Shown: positions 1 through 11,747 of the stretch, in pieces | How the letters are laid out: the number at the start of each line of letters is the position of its first letter | Position numbering within the stretch: the first letter of the stretch is position 1 | DNA from: Schizochytrium sp. CCTCC M209059 | Lineage: Eukaryota > Sar > Bigyra > Thraustochytrida > Thraustochytriidae | Assembly: GCA_000818945.1 (NCBI GenBank) | Contig: KN805373.1 | Coordinates: 616,103 to 680,102, forward strand | Length of the DNA stretch: 64,000 bases | Direction of reading: 5' to 3' | Made by a program: the position numbers and the translations under genes | Notes under the pieces: generated by a model | Told to the model about the DNA's origin: nothing | Database searches by the model: none | The model's input: only the letters and a program-made list of their open reading frames with translations

Positions 1-931
1 AAAAGTCCTCCCCGGCGGCGGCGGCCGACGCCCGATTGATCCCGAGGTGAGTCTTTAAGGGCGCAAAGACGGCGCAGGCGCGCAAGCAGGACGCCGCGTC
101 GACGGAGTCCAACAGCGCGTGCGGATCCTCTCTGGCCCGTCCCGTGCCGCTAAACGAGTTTTCTTCTCGAAGCAGCCCGGACGCTGCTTGCCTTCGCAGC
201 TAGCGCAGGCCCTCCAGTACTCGGCCGGCCTGTCTTAGTTGCCTTGCCGCCTCGTGAGCCTGGTGAACGAGTTGCCTCGTCGCTGGCTGGTGGCTGTTGA
301 CAGTGCATATGAGGCGCGCAACAAGTAGTTGGCTACATGCGCAACGCATACATTTCGTCTTTCGTGTTCACCCACTCACTCTCCGCGCGCGCCACGCCGC
401 AGCAATTGGCAGCTGTCGCATAGTACTTGTCTTTTGGACGCGCGCGGACTCAACTTGCCAGGAAGGTAGACACACAAAACGCAAGCCGGACCGCTGCCCT
501 TTTCTCATTAACGCGTCGCTTGGAATGGATCCGGCGTCGCGCTGCGCAATCGTGCTGCAGCCAGAACCAGGCAGGCGTGCAGGCTGGTGATCCCCGAGAT
601 TGAACCCACAGCTTCAGACAAGCTGCTAGCTTTGGTCTGCGGTGTAAACGGAACTCATCCCACAATTGCAGTTGTTTTCTTTTTTTACGTTGTCTGTGGC
701 GTTTTTTTTTTCTTTTTTCCGTTTTGTTTGCTTCCAGAAAAGCCTCGCCCCGAGAGCTGGCTGGCAGAGAATTAAACTCTCTTTCACTTTTCGATCTTCC
801 ATATTTTTTCACTCTTTATTTATTTTGATTTTCCTTTTCAATGCATTTTTTTTGTTCCCGGTCGCGCATGGTTGGAGGATCGAAGTCGTGGAAGAGCGCA
901 GCGCGCGCCTCGTCCAAGCGTTGGCCGTGTT

Positions 932-998
932 TTCCTTCCTTCCTTCCTGCCCTCCTTCCTTCCTTCCTTCCTTGCTTCCTTCCTTCCTTCCTTCCTCT
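932..998. repeat. TTCC simple repeat
   Basis: Tandem TTCC/CCTT units with a few interruptions. Shorter arrays of the same kind recur near 18767 and 38510. It has no coding value. Confidence 0.85.
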
Positions 999-3981
999 CC
1001 TTCTTCCTCGCTATCGCGGGCCGCGGCCCGCTCGGTCTCGTGCCGCCGAGCCTGGCTCTCGTCCGCCAGGTGTCTGTCTACCTGTCTGCCTGCCTGCCTC
1101 TTTGCCTACCGCTCCAGCTGGCTCTGACTGGCTCCGCGCGTTCATTTCCTGGTCCATGCACGGGCGCCTGTGCATTCATTCGTTCGTTTAATCATTCATC
1201 ATTCATTCGTGTGCTTTTAACGCGCGCCCAAGATTGAAGATTTCCGTTCCCACCAACCAAGCTGCGCACGCCTGCGAAGTCCGCGCAGGTCTGCGAAGCC
1301 AGCCTTGTTGGGCAGCGGGGTCGCGCCTTTGCAGTCGCCGCCTCTGGCTCCCGCGCGGCTTCAGCGCCTTCTTGCTTCTCCAATCCCCTCAAGCGGCCGC
1401 ACGGAGGGTTCTGATTTCCAAGCACATCCCGGCCCTCCTAGTTTGGCGAAGTCCTTTATTCCTTTGCGAGTGTGTGCTCGTGGGTGTGTGCTCCGTCTTG
1501 CCTCGTCTTCTTGTTTCTTCTCGCCTCGTGCGCTGAGTGTGCGCCTTGCCGGGCCGGCCCGCGCACGATCGGGAGGGGCCGCGTCGAGCGAGTCGACAGC
1601 CTGCACGAATGAAGATCGATTAAGCAGCTGGGCTGGCTTGACTTGACTTCAAGTTGGCTTGGCTGGACCGACTGACGCGCTGGACCGCGGATCAATCGGT
1701 CAGACTGTTGTCGCAGCTGCGTTAAGATCTATTCATCTGCCAATCAATGCGCCCTGGTATGCTGAAGATCAGGTCCCGACCAGCGGACCCTTCTAGCAAG
1801 CTGGAGCCGAGAGTCTCGACTCGGAGAGGATTCGAGAGTCTCGGAGGTAGTAGCAGCTGCTCAGCAGCAGTAGCAGCAGGACAAGGAACGAGCTGGCTAG
1901 CTCGCTGCTACGAGGATCGATGATTCGACGCCAAGCCACGGCGTGCGCGGCGGGTGACCCGGGCCCATCCATCCGCGGCGCCCTCTGGCCGCGGCGGCAC
2001 GGTTCGCCCGCCCGTCCAGCGCCACTACAGCGAACCGTGAAAACAAGTGAACGATATGGGCCGACCCCGCCTGAACCACTCGCCATGCCAAGCATAACAT
2101 TGCATAGCATTGCACTGCATTCGGCCCTCTCACATCAATTGATTGATCCGGCACGCGAAAGAAAAGGGTGGGGCGCTCGTCACATCATGTGTGCTCACGA
2201 ATGGCTCGCCTGCGTGGCAGAGGCAGCAAGTGGCCTGAAGAATGCCGGACTTGAGCGAGCGGCTAGTCTTGCAGACTTCGAAGGAAAGGATCAAAGCAGG
2301 AAGGGGGGGTGGAGAGAAGAATCAAAGAAGGAGAAATCGGTGGTGGCTTGCTTGGCATGGCGTGCTGCCAGATTGGCCTTTCCCATCAGACAGCTGACAG
2401 CTACGCGGCTACAACTACCAGACACAAGTTTGTTTTTTTAAAATGGATCAGAGAAAGAAAGAAAGGAAGAAAAGAAAATTTGAAAACTTCCAACGCTTGT
2501 TGCCTTTCATTACGAGCACCCCACTTGCCCCACGAAACGCAAATCAGAGCAAAGCCAAGCACAGGAAAGCAAGCGCACGTCTACGGTTCTTTCTACCTGC
2601 AAATGAAATGACGCGGGCTTAGAAACAAACGGCGCGAGCGAGCAAGCTCCAAACAATCCATTGGTTGGTCATTCACAGCTCGCGCCATCGCCGAAGCCGG
2701 GAAAGAAAGGATGGAGGGAGAAAGAAAAAAAAGAAAAGGGAAAAAGAAAAAAAAACGTTTTAAAAAAGAAAGGAAATGATAAAACGTCGACGCTGCAGTC
2801 ACCTCAATACCACAATAATCTCTAGGCTATACTACCTTGCTTGGATGTAAAAAGAAAAAAATTAGGATCCACCGTTCTGCATGCAAAACTTTCTTTCGCT
2901 TGCTACTATGCCCACACCATCACCATTCTGGTACCACCTGCGGCCTTCACTCGCCGCTCGTGGCCCGTCTGGGAGAGTGGAGAGAAGGAAGCAAGGAGGC
3001 AAGGAAGCAAAAAAAGAAAAGAAAAAGAAAGAAAGGAAAAAAGGGAAAGAAGATGATGAGAAGGAGAAAATAAAAAACTGAATGGAGCCAGGCACGCCGG
3101 CGACGTCGCGTGCCAAGCAGGCCCTTGGCGCGCGCGCGCGCGCCAAGCGCCCTCTTTCGTAGGCCGCGCCGCTCTTGCATGCATGCATGCATTTAGTTAA
3201 CGCGGCGCCGCGCCGGCGCGCGCGGAGCCTGGAAAAAGAGGAGACGCGGAGAGCGGGGCGCCAGCCAGCTGCAGCGAGTGCGACCGCGAAGACGTGGAGG
3301 CGCGGACGTGGCGAGGGAAATTTTCGCGGTGTCCAAGCTGTGTTTTCTCTGTTTTCTTCGCACGCGTAGCGCCGTCTGGCATGTCCCGTGCATAACGTAG
3401 CTTGTTTGTCTGCAAACGGAGCTTGCATTTGAGTGTGCGCGCATGTGCATGCGTGTAGGTACGTGCATGCAGGAGAGCAGAGCATGCGCAGGCGCGGCCC
3501 ACCTTATCATGGACGAATGATCGAACGATGGATGCAAAGAAAACGAAAAAATGAGATCAAGCTTTTGAAGAAACTTCCCGCGCGATCCACGCCTACTGCT
3601 GCGTACTCCAGCTACGATTCGCGTGTGTCCAGACGGCATGGGCGTTTCTGCGCGCGGCAGCTAGCTGGCAGGCGCGGACCCAAGTTGAAGAGGAGAGACA
3701 AACACAGAGAGAGATAGAGAGAGAGAGCGAGCTTCTTCGAAAGTGCGCGAAGCGGAGACGTGGCGAAGAACGCCGCTGCCAGCAGCGCGCGCGTCCATTC
3801 GTCCGTTTGGCGGTGCAGCGCCACGCGTGCTAGTGTGCAGCTGCGCCGCCCTAGAGCTTGTGGTAAAGGGACCGCGTGAGATCGGGGCGGCGTCGTCAGG
3901 CGCGAACTTTATGCGTGCAAATTCGCCTTCTCCAGCTCGCTTGCTGCAGTGCTTGGCTTTGTAGTAGGCCGCCTATAGGCT

Positions 3982-3985
<4 letters not shown>

Positions 3986-4012
<27 letters not shown>

Positions 4013-4043
4013 GGGTTTTTTGCCTTTTTTTTTTTTTTTTTTT
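3986..4043. repeat. long T tracts
   Basis: Two T runs of about 27 and 20 bases are separated by a GGG-containing linker. It is a low-complexity tract whose length is likely unreliable in any assembly. Confidence 0.9.
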
Positions 4044-4720
4044 ACTTTTTTGGGCTTTCCTCCCAATAGTGCCGTGGCTGGTCGCTGCTGTTCGATGGAA
4101 AACTCCAGAGGGGGAGCACGGCCCTAGGTTCCACGGTGCGAGGTGAGAGAGCTTGCTCGTCGAGAGCAAGAAACTCTCACGCCGGTGCTTGCTCTCTCAC
4201 TCCGCGCAGGTCGCAGTCGCGTGGCCACGAGAGCGATGCGTTTATCGCAGCTCAGACGCCGCCACGCGTCTTGCCTTGCTCGCATCAGTGTGGAGGAACT
4301 CCAATTCCCGGCATGTGATGGTAACTTGAGAGGAATGGATCTCGCGTGCACTTGTCATTTTCGATGAGCAACCCGACCAGCAGCAGCGACAGCGACCTAC
4401 CTTTTTCTGCTGCCGTCCATATCTGCCTCTCCGAAAGCCGCAGAGAGAAAGGAAGAGTAGACCGCCACAGACTTACATAAAGCGCGTTCGTAGGCGTGCC
4501 CTTATGCCATTCTTTTGATTGCTGCATTCCATTTGCGGCTCCTGCTGCCAGCATACATGTCCATTTCTAATTTTTTGGGTGTCTGAGACTCCCGGGTAGC
4601 CTGAATCGCTCGACTTTGACGGTTCTTCTCCGCGCGGATGAGCGAACTAGCTTTGTGTGTGAAACCCCCGGCATTTTTTTTTATTCCAATTCCCGGCCGC
4701 AAACGCAACTCCATCTGCCC

Positions 4721-4774
4721 ATCATCATCATCATCATCATCGTTGTCGTCGTCGTCGTCGTCGTCGTCGTCGTC
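4721..4774. repeat. ATC then GTC trinucleotide repeat
   Basis: Six or more ATC units run directly into about ten GTC units, about 60 bases before the large CTCGT array. Confidence 0.85.
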
Positions 4775-4835
4775 CCCGTCATCGCAGGCGGCAGCACAGA
4801 GCGCGGCAGTCTCATACTCTCATTCCCCTGGGAGT

Positions 4836-5430
4836 CTCGTCTCGTCTCGTCTCGTCTCGTCTCGTCTCGTCTCGTCTCGTCTCGTCTCGTCTCGTCTCGT
4901 CTCGTCTCGTCTCGTCTCGTCTCGTCTCGTCTCGTCTCGTCTCGTCTCGTCTCGTCTCGTCTCGTCTCGTCTCGTCTCGTCTCGTCTCGTCTCGTCTCGT
5001 CTCGTCTCGTCTCGTCTCGTCTCGTCTCGTCTCGTCTCGTCTCGTCTCGTCTCGTCTCGTCTCGTCTCGTCTCGTCTCGTCTCGTCTCGTCTCGTCTCGT
5101 CTCGTCTCGTCTCGTCTCGTCTCGTCTCGTCTCGTCTCGTCTCGTCTCGTCTCGTCTCGTCTCGTCTCGTCTCGTCTCGTCTCGTCTCGTCTCGTCTCGT
5201 CTCGTCTCGTCTCGTCTCGTCTCGTCTCGTCTCGTCTCGTCTCGTCTCGTCTCGTCTCGTCTCGTCTCGTCTCGTCTCGTCTCGTCTCGTCTCGTCTCGT
5301 CTCGTCTCGTCTCGTCTCGTCTCGTCTCGTCTCGTCTCGTCTCGTCTCGTCTCGTCTCGTCTCGTCTCGTCTCGTCTCGTCTCGTCTCGTCTCGTCTCGT
5401 CTCGTCTCGTCTCGTCTCGTCTCGTCTCGT
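4836..5430. repeat. perfect CTCGT pentanucleotide array (119 copies)
   Basis: 595 bases made only of CTCGT, with no interruption visible. Because 5 and 3 share no factor, every frame on both strands stays open and encodes a repeating pentapeptide, LVSSR on plus and RDETR on minus. The long open frames across it are therefore artefacts of the repeat. The true length may differ in the chromosome. Confidence 0.97.
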
Positions 5431-6030
5431 CTGCGCTCTCCGATAGTGCCCCGGTAATAGTGTGCGAAGCACTGTCAGACAACGGCTCACACCGGGAGCA
5501 CGGCCCGGCTGGACTTGACTTCTCTGGTCTCATATCATGCTGATCCGGCTTACTTGCTTTTTTTTGCTTACTTGCTTGCTGTTGATTGATAGAACTCGCG
5601 TGACACACACACACACACGCACACCCGATCTGGGAAAGGATAGTAAAGGAGTTCAAAGCATAATCATGATGACGAGGACGAATTGGGTGACTTGATCCCT
5701 GACTCGGCCACTTACGGTGCTGACTTTTTCGGCCCCCAACAAGCTCAGCATCATGATCGAGTCGCCCCCGCCCCGATGGCCGCACCACATCTTGCATTTT
5801 GATTCATGTGGACCTTAATTCCCTCTTGTCAAGAATTGGCCGCCATTCCAGGCATGCCTGGAGTAAAACCGCCCGCGACGTGATCTTTCCCTGCCTTCAG
5901 TGGCTGCAGATAGCCAAAATGAAGTAGTCCTAGTTGGACGGCCAGCCAGCCACCATCACTGCCAGCAGCCGTAAGATGGTCGGCTCTCACCTGTGAGGCA
6001 GCCAGCCAGCCGGCCGGCCAGTCGAGGAGG

Positions 6031-6104
6031 GAACGCAAGCCAGGCCTGTTTAGAGCTCACGATTCGGAACGCAAGCCAGGCCTCGTCAGAGCTCACGATT
6101 CGGA
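6031..6104. repeat. 37-bp tandem duplication
   Basis: A unit beginning AACGCAAGCCAGGCCT and ending AGCTCACGATTCGG occurs twice head to tail. The copies differ only in a few central bases. Confidence 0.8.
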
Positions 6105-7417
6105 CCACTTATTCGCTGCGCGTCCAGACATACTTATCACGTTCCGTCGTGCCATGTCTCTTTCCTTCCCTGCAGTCAAAGCAGCCACCCACGCCACCAG
6201 CCAGCTCCAGCAAGAGGTCCAGCCACGAAAAATGTTGCAAGAATTTATTTATTCATTCAGAGATTCATCCTTGCCCCCGTCCAGCGATTCGAGAGCCCCA
6301 CATTTCGCCTGGCTGGCAGGTCGGGCACTGCCAGCCACCAGTTCTTTAGCATGTGATGGGCCTAACCGAAAACACAGTCGAGCCGGCCGGCAAACTAGAG
6401 AAGCGCTTCACACTGGTGTGGCTGCTCAGGCTGCATGCTCATGCGATGCGCCACTTGTACGGTTTATGATCCGGTCTTGTCCTGCGCTCATTGATTCTGG
6501 CCCGGCCGGGCCATGTCACACTTGATGCCGGTGGCTGGCTGGCGACAGCCACGGTCTTCCCAATCTTTTGCCTTGTCCTCCTTCACAAGTTTAGATCTTC
6601 GCGCTCGCTTCCTTCCCCTTGCGAAAAAGTCTCGCATAGTAAGCGCGTCATTCCAAGGGCCCGTGCCTGCGAGCGACGCCTCGAGGATACGAATTGGTGC
6701 TCGACCCTCCCCGATCTTTGCCAGGTGGCTTGGTATGGCTTGGTATGGCATGGTATGGCATGGCAACCACCAGCCCCCATGGAGACATACAAACTCCCCG
6801 GGTCCTCGCCTGGACGGGTGGGGACGGAAGATTTTATTGTCCACCAGGTCTCGTCCGGACCGCCTTGAGCATCCGGCCCCACGTACGCCTTGGTTCCCCT
6901 GCAAACTTTCACAGGCCATTGTCCGTCGTTGCGTGGGCGCAGCAGCTAGCTATTCTATCCGTCCGGGCCGCCGCCGAGGCCGCCAGCAAGATAATCCTGC
7001 GCCTTTCCTGGGCCAACTTGAACAAAGGCGTCGCCTCTTCTTCGCCGCCATCCACAATACGCTCAGCGTCCGCGTCGCCGGGTACCAACGACGCCATCCA
7101 TCCGAGAGGCCATCCATCTTCCGGCGAAACCGATAACGGCTGCGGAACGCGACCGTTGACCGTTTCGTACCACGCGACCTCTGCGTGGGCCGGAAACACC
7201 TCGGAGGCCCCCCTCGTCTCCGTTCGCACCCCGGGGGGACGCGGGTTCACACGGGGTGTGCACCGGGCACAGAGGGAGTCCCTGTCCTCTGCTCCCAAGC
7301 CTCCGGCAAGCCCAGTTCTCCGCTCGCTCTCTTCTCTCTCGCAGAGCAGCCCCAGCGCAGGTCGCCGCCGCCGGATCGCCGCCGCGCCGCCGCCGCCGCG
7401 CCGCCGCTCCCCTCCCG

Positions 7418-7533
7418 NNNNNNNNNNNNNNNNNNNNNNNNNNNNNNNNNNNNNNNNNNNNNNNNNNNNNNNNNNNNNNNNNNNNNNNNNNNNNNNNNNN
7501 NNNNNNNNNNNNNNNNNNNNNNNNNNNNNNNNN
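7418..7533. other. assembly gap (116 N)
   Basis: A run of N flanked on both sides by very GC-rich sequence (CCGCCG repeats on the left, GGCGA repeats on the right). It is probably a sequencing failure in a GC-rich repeat. Confidence 1.
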
Positions 7534-7982
7534 CGGCCAGGCCCGCGCGAGCCCCGCGCCGCCCGCGCCCGGCGAGCGGAGGCGGCGAGGCGAGGCGAGG
7601 CGAGGCGAGGCAGGCGAGGCGCGAGACGGACAAGCAGCAGCAGCGCGGCGGCCTTGGCGAGTGTACCGTCAAGCAGAGCGCGCGCAGACTCGACTCGTGC
7701 CGGCTGGCACGTGGCGCAAGCCCCTACTCGTCGTCGACGACGACGACGTCGAAACTACGGAGAGAGAGAGAGACGGGCAAGACCTCGGCGGGACGTCGGC
7801 AATAACTCCACGTCGAGCGCTGACGAGGCCGGCGCGACGCGAGCGGGCGGGCGGGCGCCTACGAGCGTGCTTGCTTGCTAGTTCGCTCTAGCTTCGAGGC
7901 AGGTGTGAAGGTGAAGCGGCGCGAGACAAGGAGGTCCGTCGCGCACGCACGTAGGCACTTTGCCGCCAAGCCAAGGGCAAAG

Positions 7983-9527
7983 ATGACCGGGTCTGCGGCA
8001 GGCATGGGCCGCGCCTTCTTGGACGCGATCACCGCGTGCCAGCAGCGAAGGAAATGGGCTGGCCCAACCTGCTCCTGCAGCGATTTCCGCAAAGATGGCC
8101 ACTGCAAGCACCTTGACATGTTTCTTTCTGCAACCCAGGTTGCCGAGGACCTCACGTCAAACAGCCCCGTGCTCAGCACAAGATCCCGCCCTGTGTTCTC
8201 TGCGAGACTCTCACAGCATGTGCTTGCCAGCTCTGCAAATTCGGTGCGCTCCGTCTTCTCAAACAGAAAGTCTACCCCCACTGCACGGCACGACGTTAGC
8301 TCCGTCAGCACGTACTCGGAGGTCATGTCGGTCGGCGACGACGAAATTGCTCACGACGCGGTCATCCTGCCCCTCTCTACAAGCAGGCTTGCTATTTCAA
8401 ATAGTTTCATGAATGAAAACATTGGGACCGTCCGCTTGCCTCCCAAAGTCAGACATCTCACGACCGACCTCGACCTCCTCGACAACATTGGAAAGAACGG
8501 AACTTATGGCAGACGTATTTACAGAGCCGCCAATGATAAACACGGCATCGTCCTCGCCAAAGTTCTTCGCTGTCGTGCCCCCACCTGTCTTCCGGATCAC
8601 AATGAAACAGTCAACAGCGAACTCGAAATCCTGCAGGACCTCGACCATCCAAACATCATTCGCTTTCTTGGCTACCAAGAAGTTGTTGTACCTCAAAATA
8701 CTCTTGAACGCCGAGTTGCATTTGAGTTCGCTGTCGACTCACTTTCGGACCTCGTCTATCATCGCGCAAGCGGCCACGAACGCCTCTCCTACCTCGAGGT
8801 TCGCAAGTACGCCATGGATATTGCTGAAGCCATGCTCTTCTTGCAGCAGCAGGGCATCGTACACCGAGACCTCACTTCTGACAACGTCATGATGGCATGC
8901 GCAGACTACCCAGTGAGCGGAAACTGGACCGCCGCCATGCGCAAGCACTTCCGTCTAAGTCGCTCGCTCAGCAACATGTTCCGTGCCAGCGCGTCCGACA
9001 AACACTCGGCCTCGGCTGTCGGGGCCATGGCGTCGCTGCCAACGTGGCGCTCCAAGTCGCAATCGGGGGAGGAGATGCCCGTCGCCAACGCTTGGTCCTC
9101 TCTCGACCCAGCCATTCATGTCGCTGGCTTTACATACTCTGCAAAACTAGCAAACTTCGAGGTTGCCAAGCGCTTGCGCGCCCCTGGCGACACAGGAAAC
9201 TTTCGCCGGACGCGCACCTGCGTAACATCGCCCCAATTCCGTAGTCCAGAAATGTTTCGCGGCGACCTTTACGACGAGCGAGTCGATACGTGGGGCTTTG
9301 GCTGCATTCTTTACGAGATGCTTTCGCGCGAACAGCCCTTTTATAAACACTATACCCTTGCGCAAATCGAAGACATTGTCACCAACCGAGAGTTCCCGCC
9401 GCGAGGATACTTTGCCCCCAGCGAGTTCAGGCCCCTGGAAAAACTCATGCATACCTGTCTCGCCTTCGAACCTGCCCGCCGTCCATCGATTGACGCCGTT
9501 CTGGCGGACCTCCGTCGCTTTCTATGA
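7983..9527 (+). CDS. SWIM zinc finger plus protein-kinase-like domain, probable pseudokinase
   Basis: The predicted protein has 514 residues from the first in-frame ATG; the open frame extends upstream only to a TTG. Near the N-terminus C30-x-C32-x8-C41-x-H43 fits the CxCx(n)CxH pattern of a SWIM zinc finger, a DNA- or protein-binding fold. A serine-rich linker follows. The kinase domain runs from about residue 160 to the end: a glycine-loop-like segment (GKNGTYG), VLAK with Lys193, HRD at 294-296 followed by TSDN, an SPE motif and DTWGFG of the F helix. The metal-binding DFG is replaced by NFE (Asn391, Glu393), so catalysis is doubtful. Between the HRD loop and NFE there is a long serine-rich insert of about 85 residues. 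The fold resembles TKL-type kinases. A signalling scaffold is the inferred role; no substrate can be named. Confidence 0.85.
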   Translation: MTGSAAGMGRAFLDAITACQQRRKWAGPTCSCSDFRKDGHCKHLDMFLSATQVAEDLTSNSPVLSTRSRPVFSARLSQHVLASSANSVRSVFSNRKSTPTARHDVSSVSTYSEVMSVGDDEIAHDAVILPLSTSRLAISNSFMNENIGTVRLPPKVRHLTTDLDLLDNIGKNGTYGRRIYRAANDKHGIVLAKVLRCRAPTCLPDHNETVNSELEILQDLDHPNIIRFLGYQEVVVPQNTLERRVAFEFAVDSLSDLVYHRASGHERLSYLEVRKYAMDIAEAMLFLQQQGIVHRDLTSDNVMMACADYPVSGNWTAAMRKHFRLSRSLSNMFRASASDKHSASAVGAMASLPTWRSKSQSGEEMPVANAWSSLDPAIHVAGFTYSAKLANFEVAKRLRAPGDTGNFRRTRTCVTSPQFRSPEMFRGDLYDERVDTWGFGCILYEMLSREQPFYKHYTLAQIEDIVTNREFPPRGYFAPSEFRPLEKLMHTCLAFEPARRPSIDAVLADLRRFL

Positions 9528-10298
9528 GTAGTACTACGTTTATCAAGACGACATTTTGTTCTGTATTAGTTTGTGCTTCTTGGATGAGCTGTTCAAGCCG
9601 AGGACAGGAGCCAATCGGGTGGCAAATGCGACACTTGATCAGTGTGGAGGCTTTTGATCCGCGCTAATTCACGAAAGCAAGCGCGGCCCATTTGAAAGGA
9701 GTCCTTCGTCGAACTTTCAATCGCTGTTGGACCGCGGCAGCGCAATCATCGCAACCAACGCAACGCCGATCTCCTTGCGCATTTTCTTGGGGATGTTATT
9801 TACTTGCCGCGAACTTGCTTGCGCTCAATTGATTCCGCAGCGCAGGCGCCCGCAAGCGCCCTCTGTTGGCCGTATACCCCCCCAGGTGCTGCACATCCAG
9901 ATTCTCAGGCGCCAACTTCGCCCATGCGTCGTCGCCAGCCAGTGTCGCCTGGTGGGTTCTCCCACAAGCCAGCGCTGCGGCTCTTTTACAGTGCTATACA
10001 GTTCGTAAGTAAAGAGAAAGCAGCGATGCTAGAGGGGTGTGCGCGAAGACCCCAACGACCCAGACGACTCCGAGGACCCCGAGGACCCCGAGGACCCGAG
10101 GACCCCGAGAACCTATTTCCCCCTCTCACGAGAGAGCTTGGCTGATGAGGAGAACTTGTGATGTGCAGGCTATTCCAAAGCCGTCCCGCTATCATCTTGG
10201 CATCAACCGAGTCCTGCAAAAGCAAAAACGGAATCAGTATCGACAGCCAAGTCAAGGGAAGACAAACAACGCATCATTGATACAGAGAGAAGCTGAAG
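9528..10298. other. intergenic region
   Basis: No supported gene. It holds the 3' end of the kinase-like gene, a short GAGGACCCC-type repeat and the promoter of the next gene. Confidence 0.6.
10062..10112. repeat. GAGGACCCC short tandem repeat
   Basis: About five imperfect 8- to 9-base units of the form CCCCGAGGA, lying about 190 bases before the ATG of the membrane-protein gene at 10299. Confidence 0.75.
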
Positions 10299-11747
10299 AT
10301 GATGCGTCAGATTCTCCTCTCGGCGATGACTGCCAGCCTTGTCACAAGGACTCTTGCAAGCGCACCAAAAGTTACCAGTGTCTCGCTCCCCTCTGCCGAT
10401 TGCCCGGTTGTCACCGATCAGCTTGCAGCGGAAGCGAGCTGCCCGTCGCCGGAAACATTCCAGCTCTGGGGAGAGCATGAAGACGGTGAAAACGTCTTTG
10501 ACTTTTCTACAGATTACAACGCCACCAAATATGGGCCTTATTATTGCAGCTCTTGCGGCATTGGCTACCTTTGTCCTTCTAGCTCATGCCCATCTTCTAT
10601 CTACGTGCAGGCATCAGACGAAGTTACTGTCAATGAAGAAAGCAAACCACCCGTTTGTCCCAGTGTTGAGGGCGATTCTTTTATGATCAGCTGCGCCAAC
10701 CTTCAACATGTTTGCAGAAGCAATGATTACGGCTGGCTGATGTTTGCCGAATCCTTTGATTCAGAGCTTGGCACGTACAGCTGCGCGGGCTGCCATGCTG
10801 GCAGCGTTCTCGGTACCTCGAATGGCTACACCCATCTCCGTAAACCCCAAATGATTGTCCTCTACATGATGATGTGCGTCTTCTTCCTCGTGAGCATGTT
10901 CCTCAACTACCGCATCTTTAAATATGGATCCGAATACTATCTCAGGGACAGCGTTCCCGAGTTGAATACATCTTCCGCAGCCTATTCTGAAATAGCGACC
11001 AACAAGTGGCGGCTGCGCTATATTCTCGGCATTATCGGCTTCATGGCAGAAGATGGCAAACCTCACACATTCTGCGAGGTGATGTACAAAGTACGCTTTG
11101 ATTTTCACAATGAATTTGACAGAGTGTGGGACCTTGCTTCGCTCGCGATCGTGTCTCTGGGCGTCACTGGACTCTTTAAAGGTGGCGTTGCCATCCCGTA
11201 CGCGTGCTATTTTGATGGATATGGTAATGCAACGAACGCCGACACGAGTGCAATGCAACTTTTTCAGCCATCCTTCGCGCTCAACTTTGGCGATCTCAAA
11301 CGATCTGAGGGTGGCGTCCCTGCTGTCCAATTATCCTTTGAGAATCTCGAGCTCATTTTTGGTCAGCTCATCGTTGCGCTCTATTTCTTCATGTCGGCAA
11401 TGATCAGGCGTGCCATTGTCGACTCCGGGTACACCTCTGACTGGAGGATGCGGCAGGTCCTTTTCAGCATTTCCGTCATCTTTTGCATTGCTTGCGTTTT
11501 CGACGAGTGGTCGACCTTGAACGCGATTCTCTTCCTCATCGCATGGAGTGTGAGTTTTGCATTGCTCCTTCTCCTTGTTGGCCCCGCCATCTCGGTGGTA
11601 ACGTGGTGTCTCGGTATCGTGATTTCAAAGCTGTATGGATGTTCACCCTGGGCACGTGCCGACAGGCAGGAGAATCGTCGTACTGGCACCCTAAAAACGC
11701 AGCACTACAGACCCAGACCTGGTCGAACCTCCCAAGACGGAAATTAA
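10299..11747 (+). CDS. cysteine-rich multi-pass membrane protein, tandem copy 1
   Basis: The predicted protein has 482 residues and starts with a plausible signal peptide (residues 1 to about 20, ending LASA). An extracellular-type region with many cysteines follows, including YYCSSCGIGYLCPSS and YSCAGC. The first clear membrane segment follows KPQM, at about residues 185-205. A helix-rich C-terminal half has roughly four more hydrophobic segments, including one near 295 and three between about 350 and 455. It is the paralogue of the gene at 12298: both share the CSSCGIGY, GWLM, CAGC, KPQM and FKYGS motifs in the same order. The family was not recognised. A surface receptor or transporter-like role is possible, but nothing in the sequence fixes it. 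Confidence 0.85.
   Translation: MMRQILLSAMTASLVTRTLASAPKVTSVSLPSADCPVVTDQLAAEASCPSPETFQLWGEHEDGENVFDFSTDYNATKYGPYYCSSCGIGYLCPSSSCPSSIYVQASDEVTVNEESKPPVCPSVEGDSFMISCANLQHVCRSNDYGWLMFAESFDSELGTYSCAGCHAGSVLGTSNGYTHLRKPQMIVLYMMMCVFFLVSMFLNYRIFKYGSEYYLRDSVPELNTSSAAYSEIATNKWRLRYILGIIGFMAEDGKPHTFCEVMYKVRFDFHNEFDRVWDLASLAIVSLGVTGLFKGGVAIPYACYFDGYGNATNADTSAMQLFQPSFALNFGDLKRSEGGVPAVQLSFENLELIFGQLIVALYFFMSAMIRRAIVDSGYTSDWRMRQVLFSISVIFCIACVFDEWSTLNAILFLIAWSVSFALLLLLVGPAISVVTWCLGIVISKLYGCSPWARADRQENRRTGTLKTQHYRPRPGRTSQDGN

Larger units (their letters stand above)
1..7982. other. gene-poor, repeat-rich region with no supported gene
   Basis: No open frame here shows a recognisable domain, and the longer ones are low-complexity or cross simple repeats. 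The stretch holds TTCC repeats, long T tracts, ATC/GTC triplets, the CTCGT array, a 37-bp tandem duplication and the assembly gap, all listed separately. The last few hundred bases are probably promoter and 5' leader of the kinase-like gene that starts at 7983. Confidence 0.6.

Noticed and set aside
4616..5797. Long open frames of 270-325 codons on both strands across 4.6-5.8 kb
   Set aside because: They exist only because the CTCGT array has no stop codon in any frame. The flanking sequence has no domain character.
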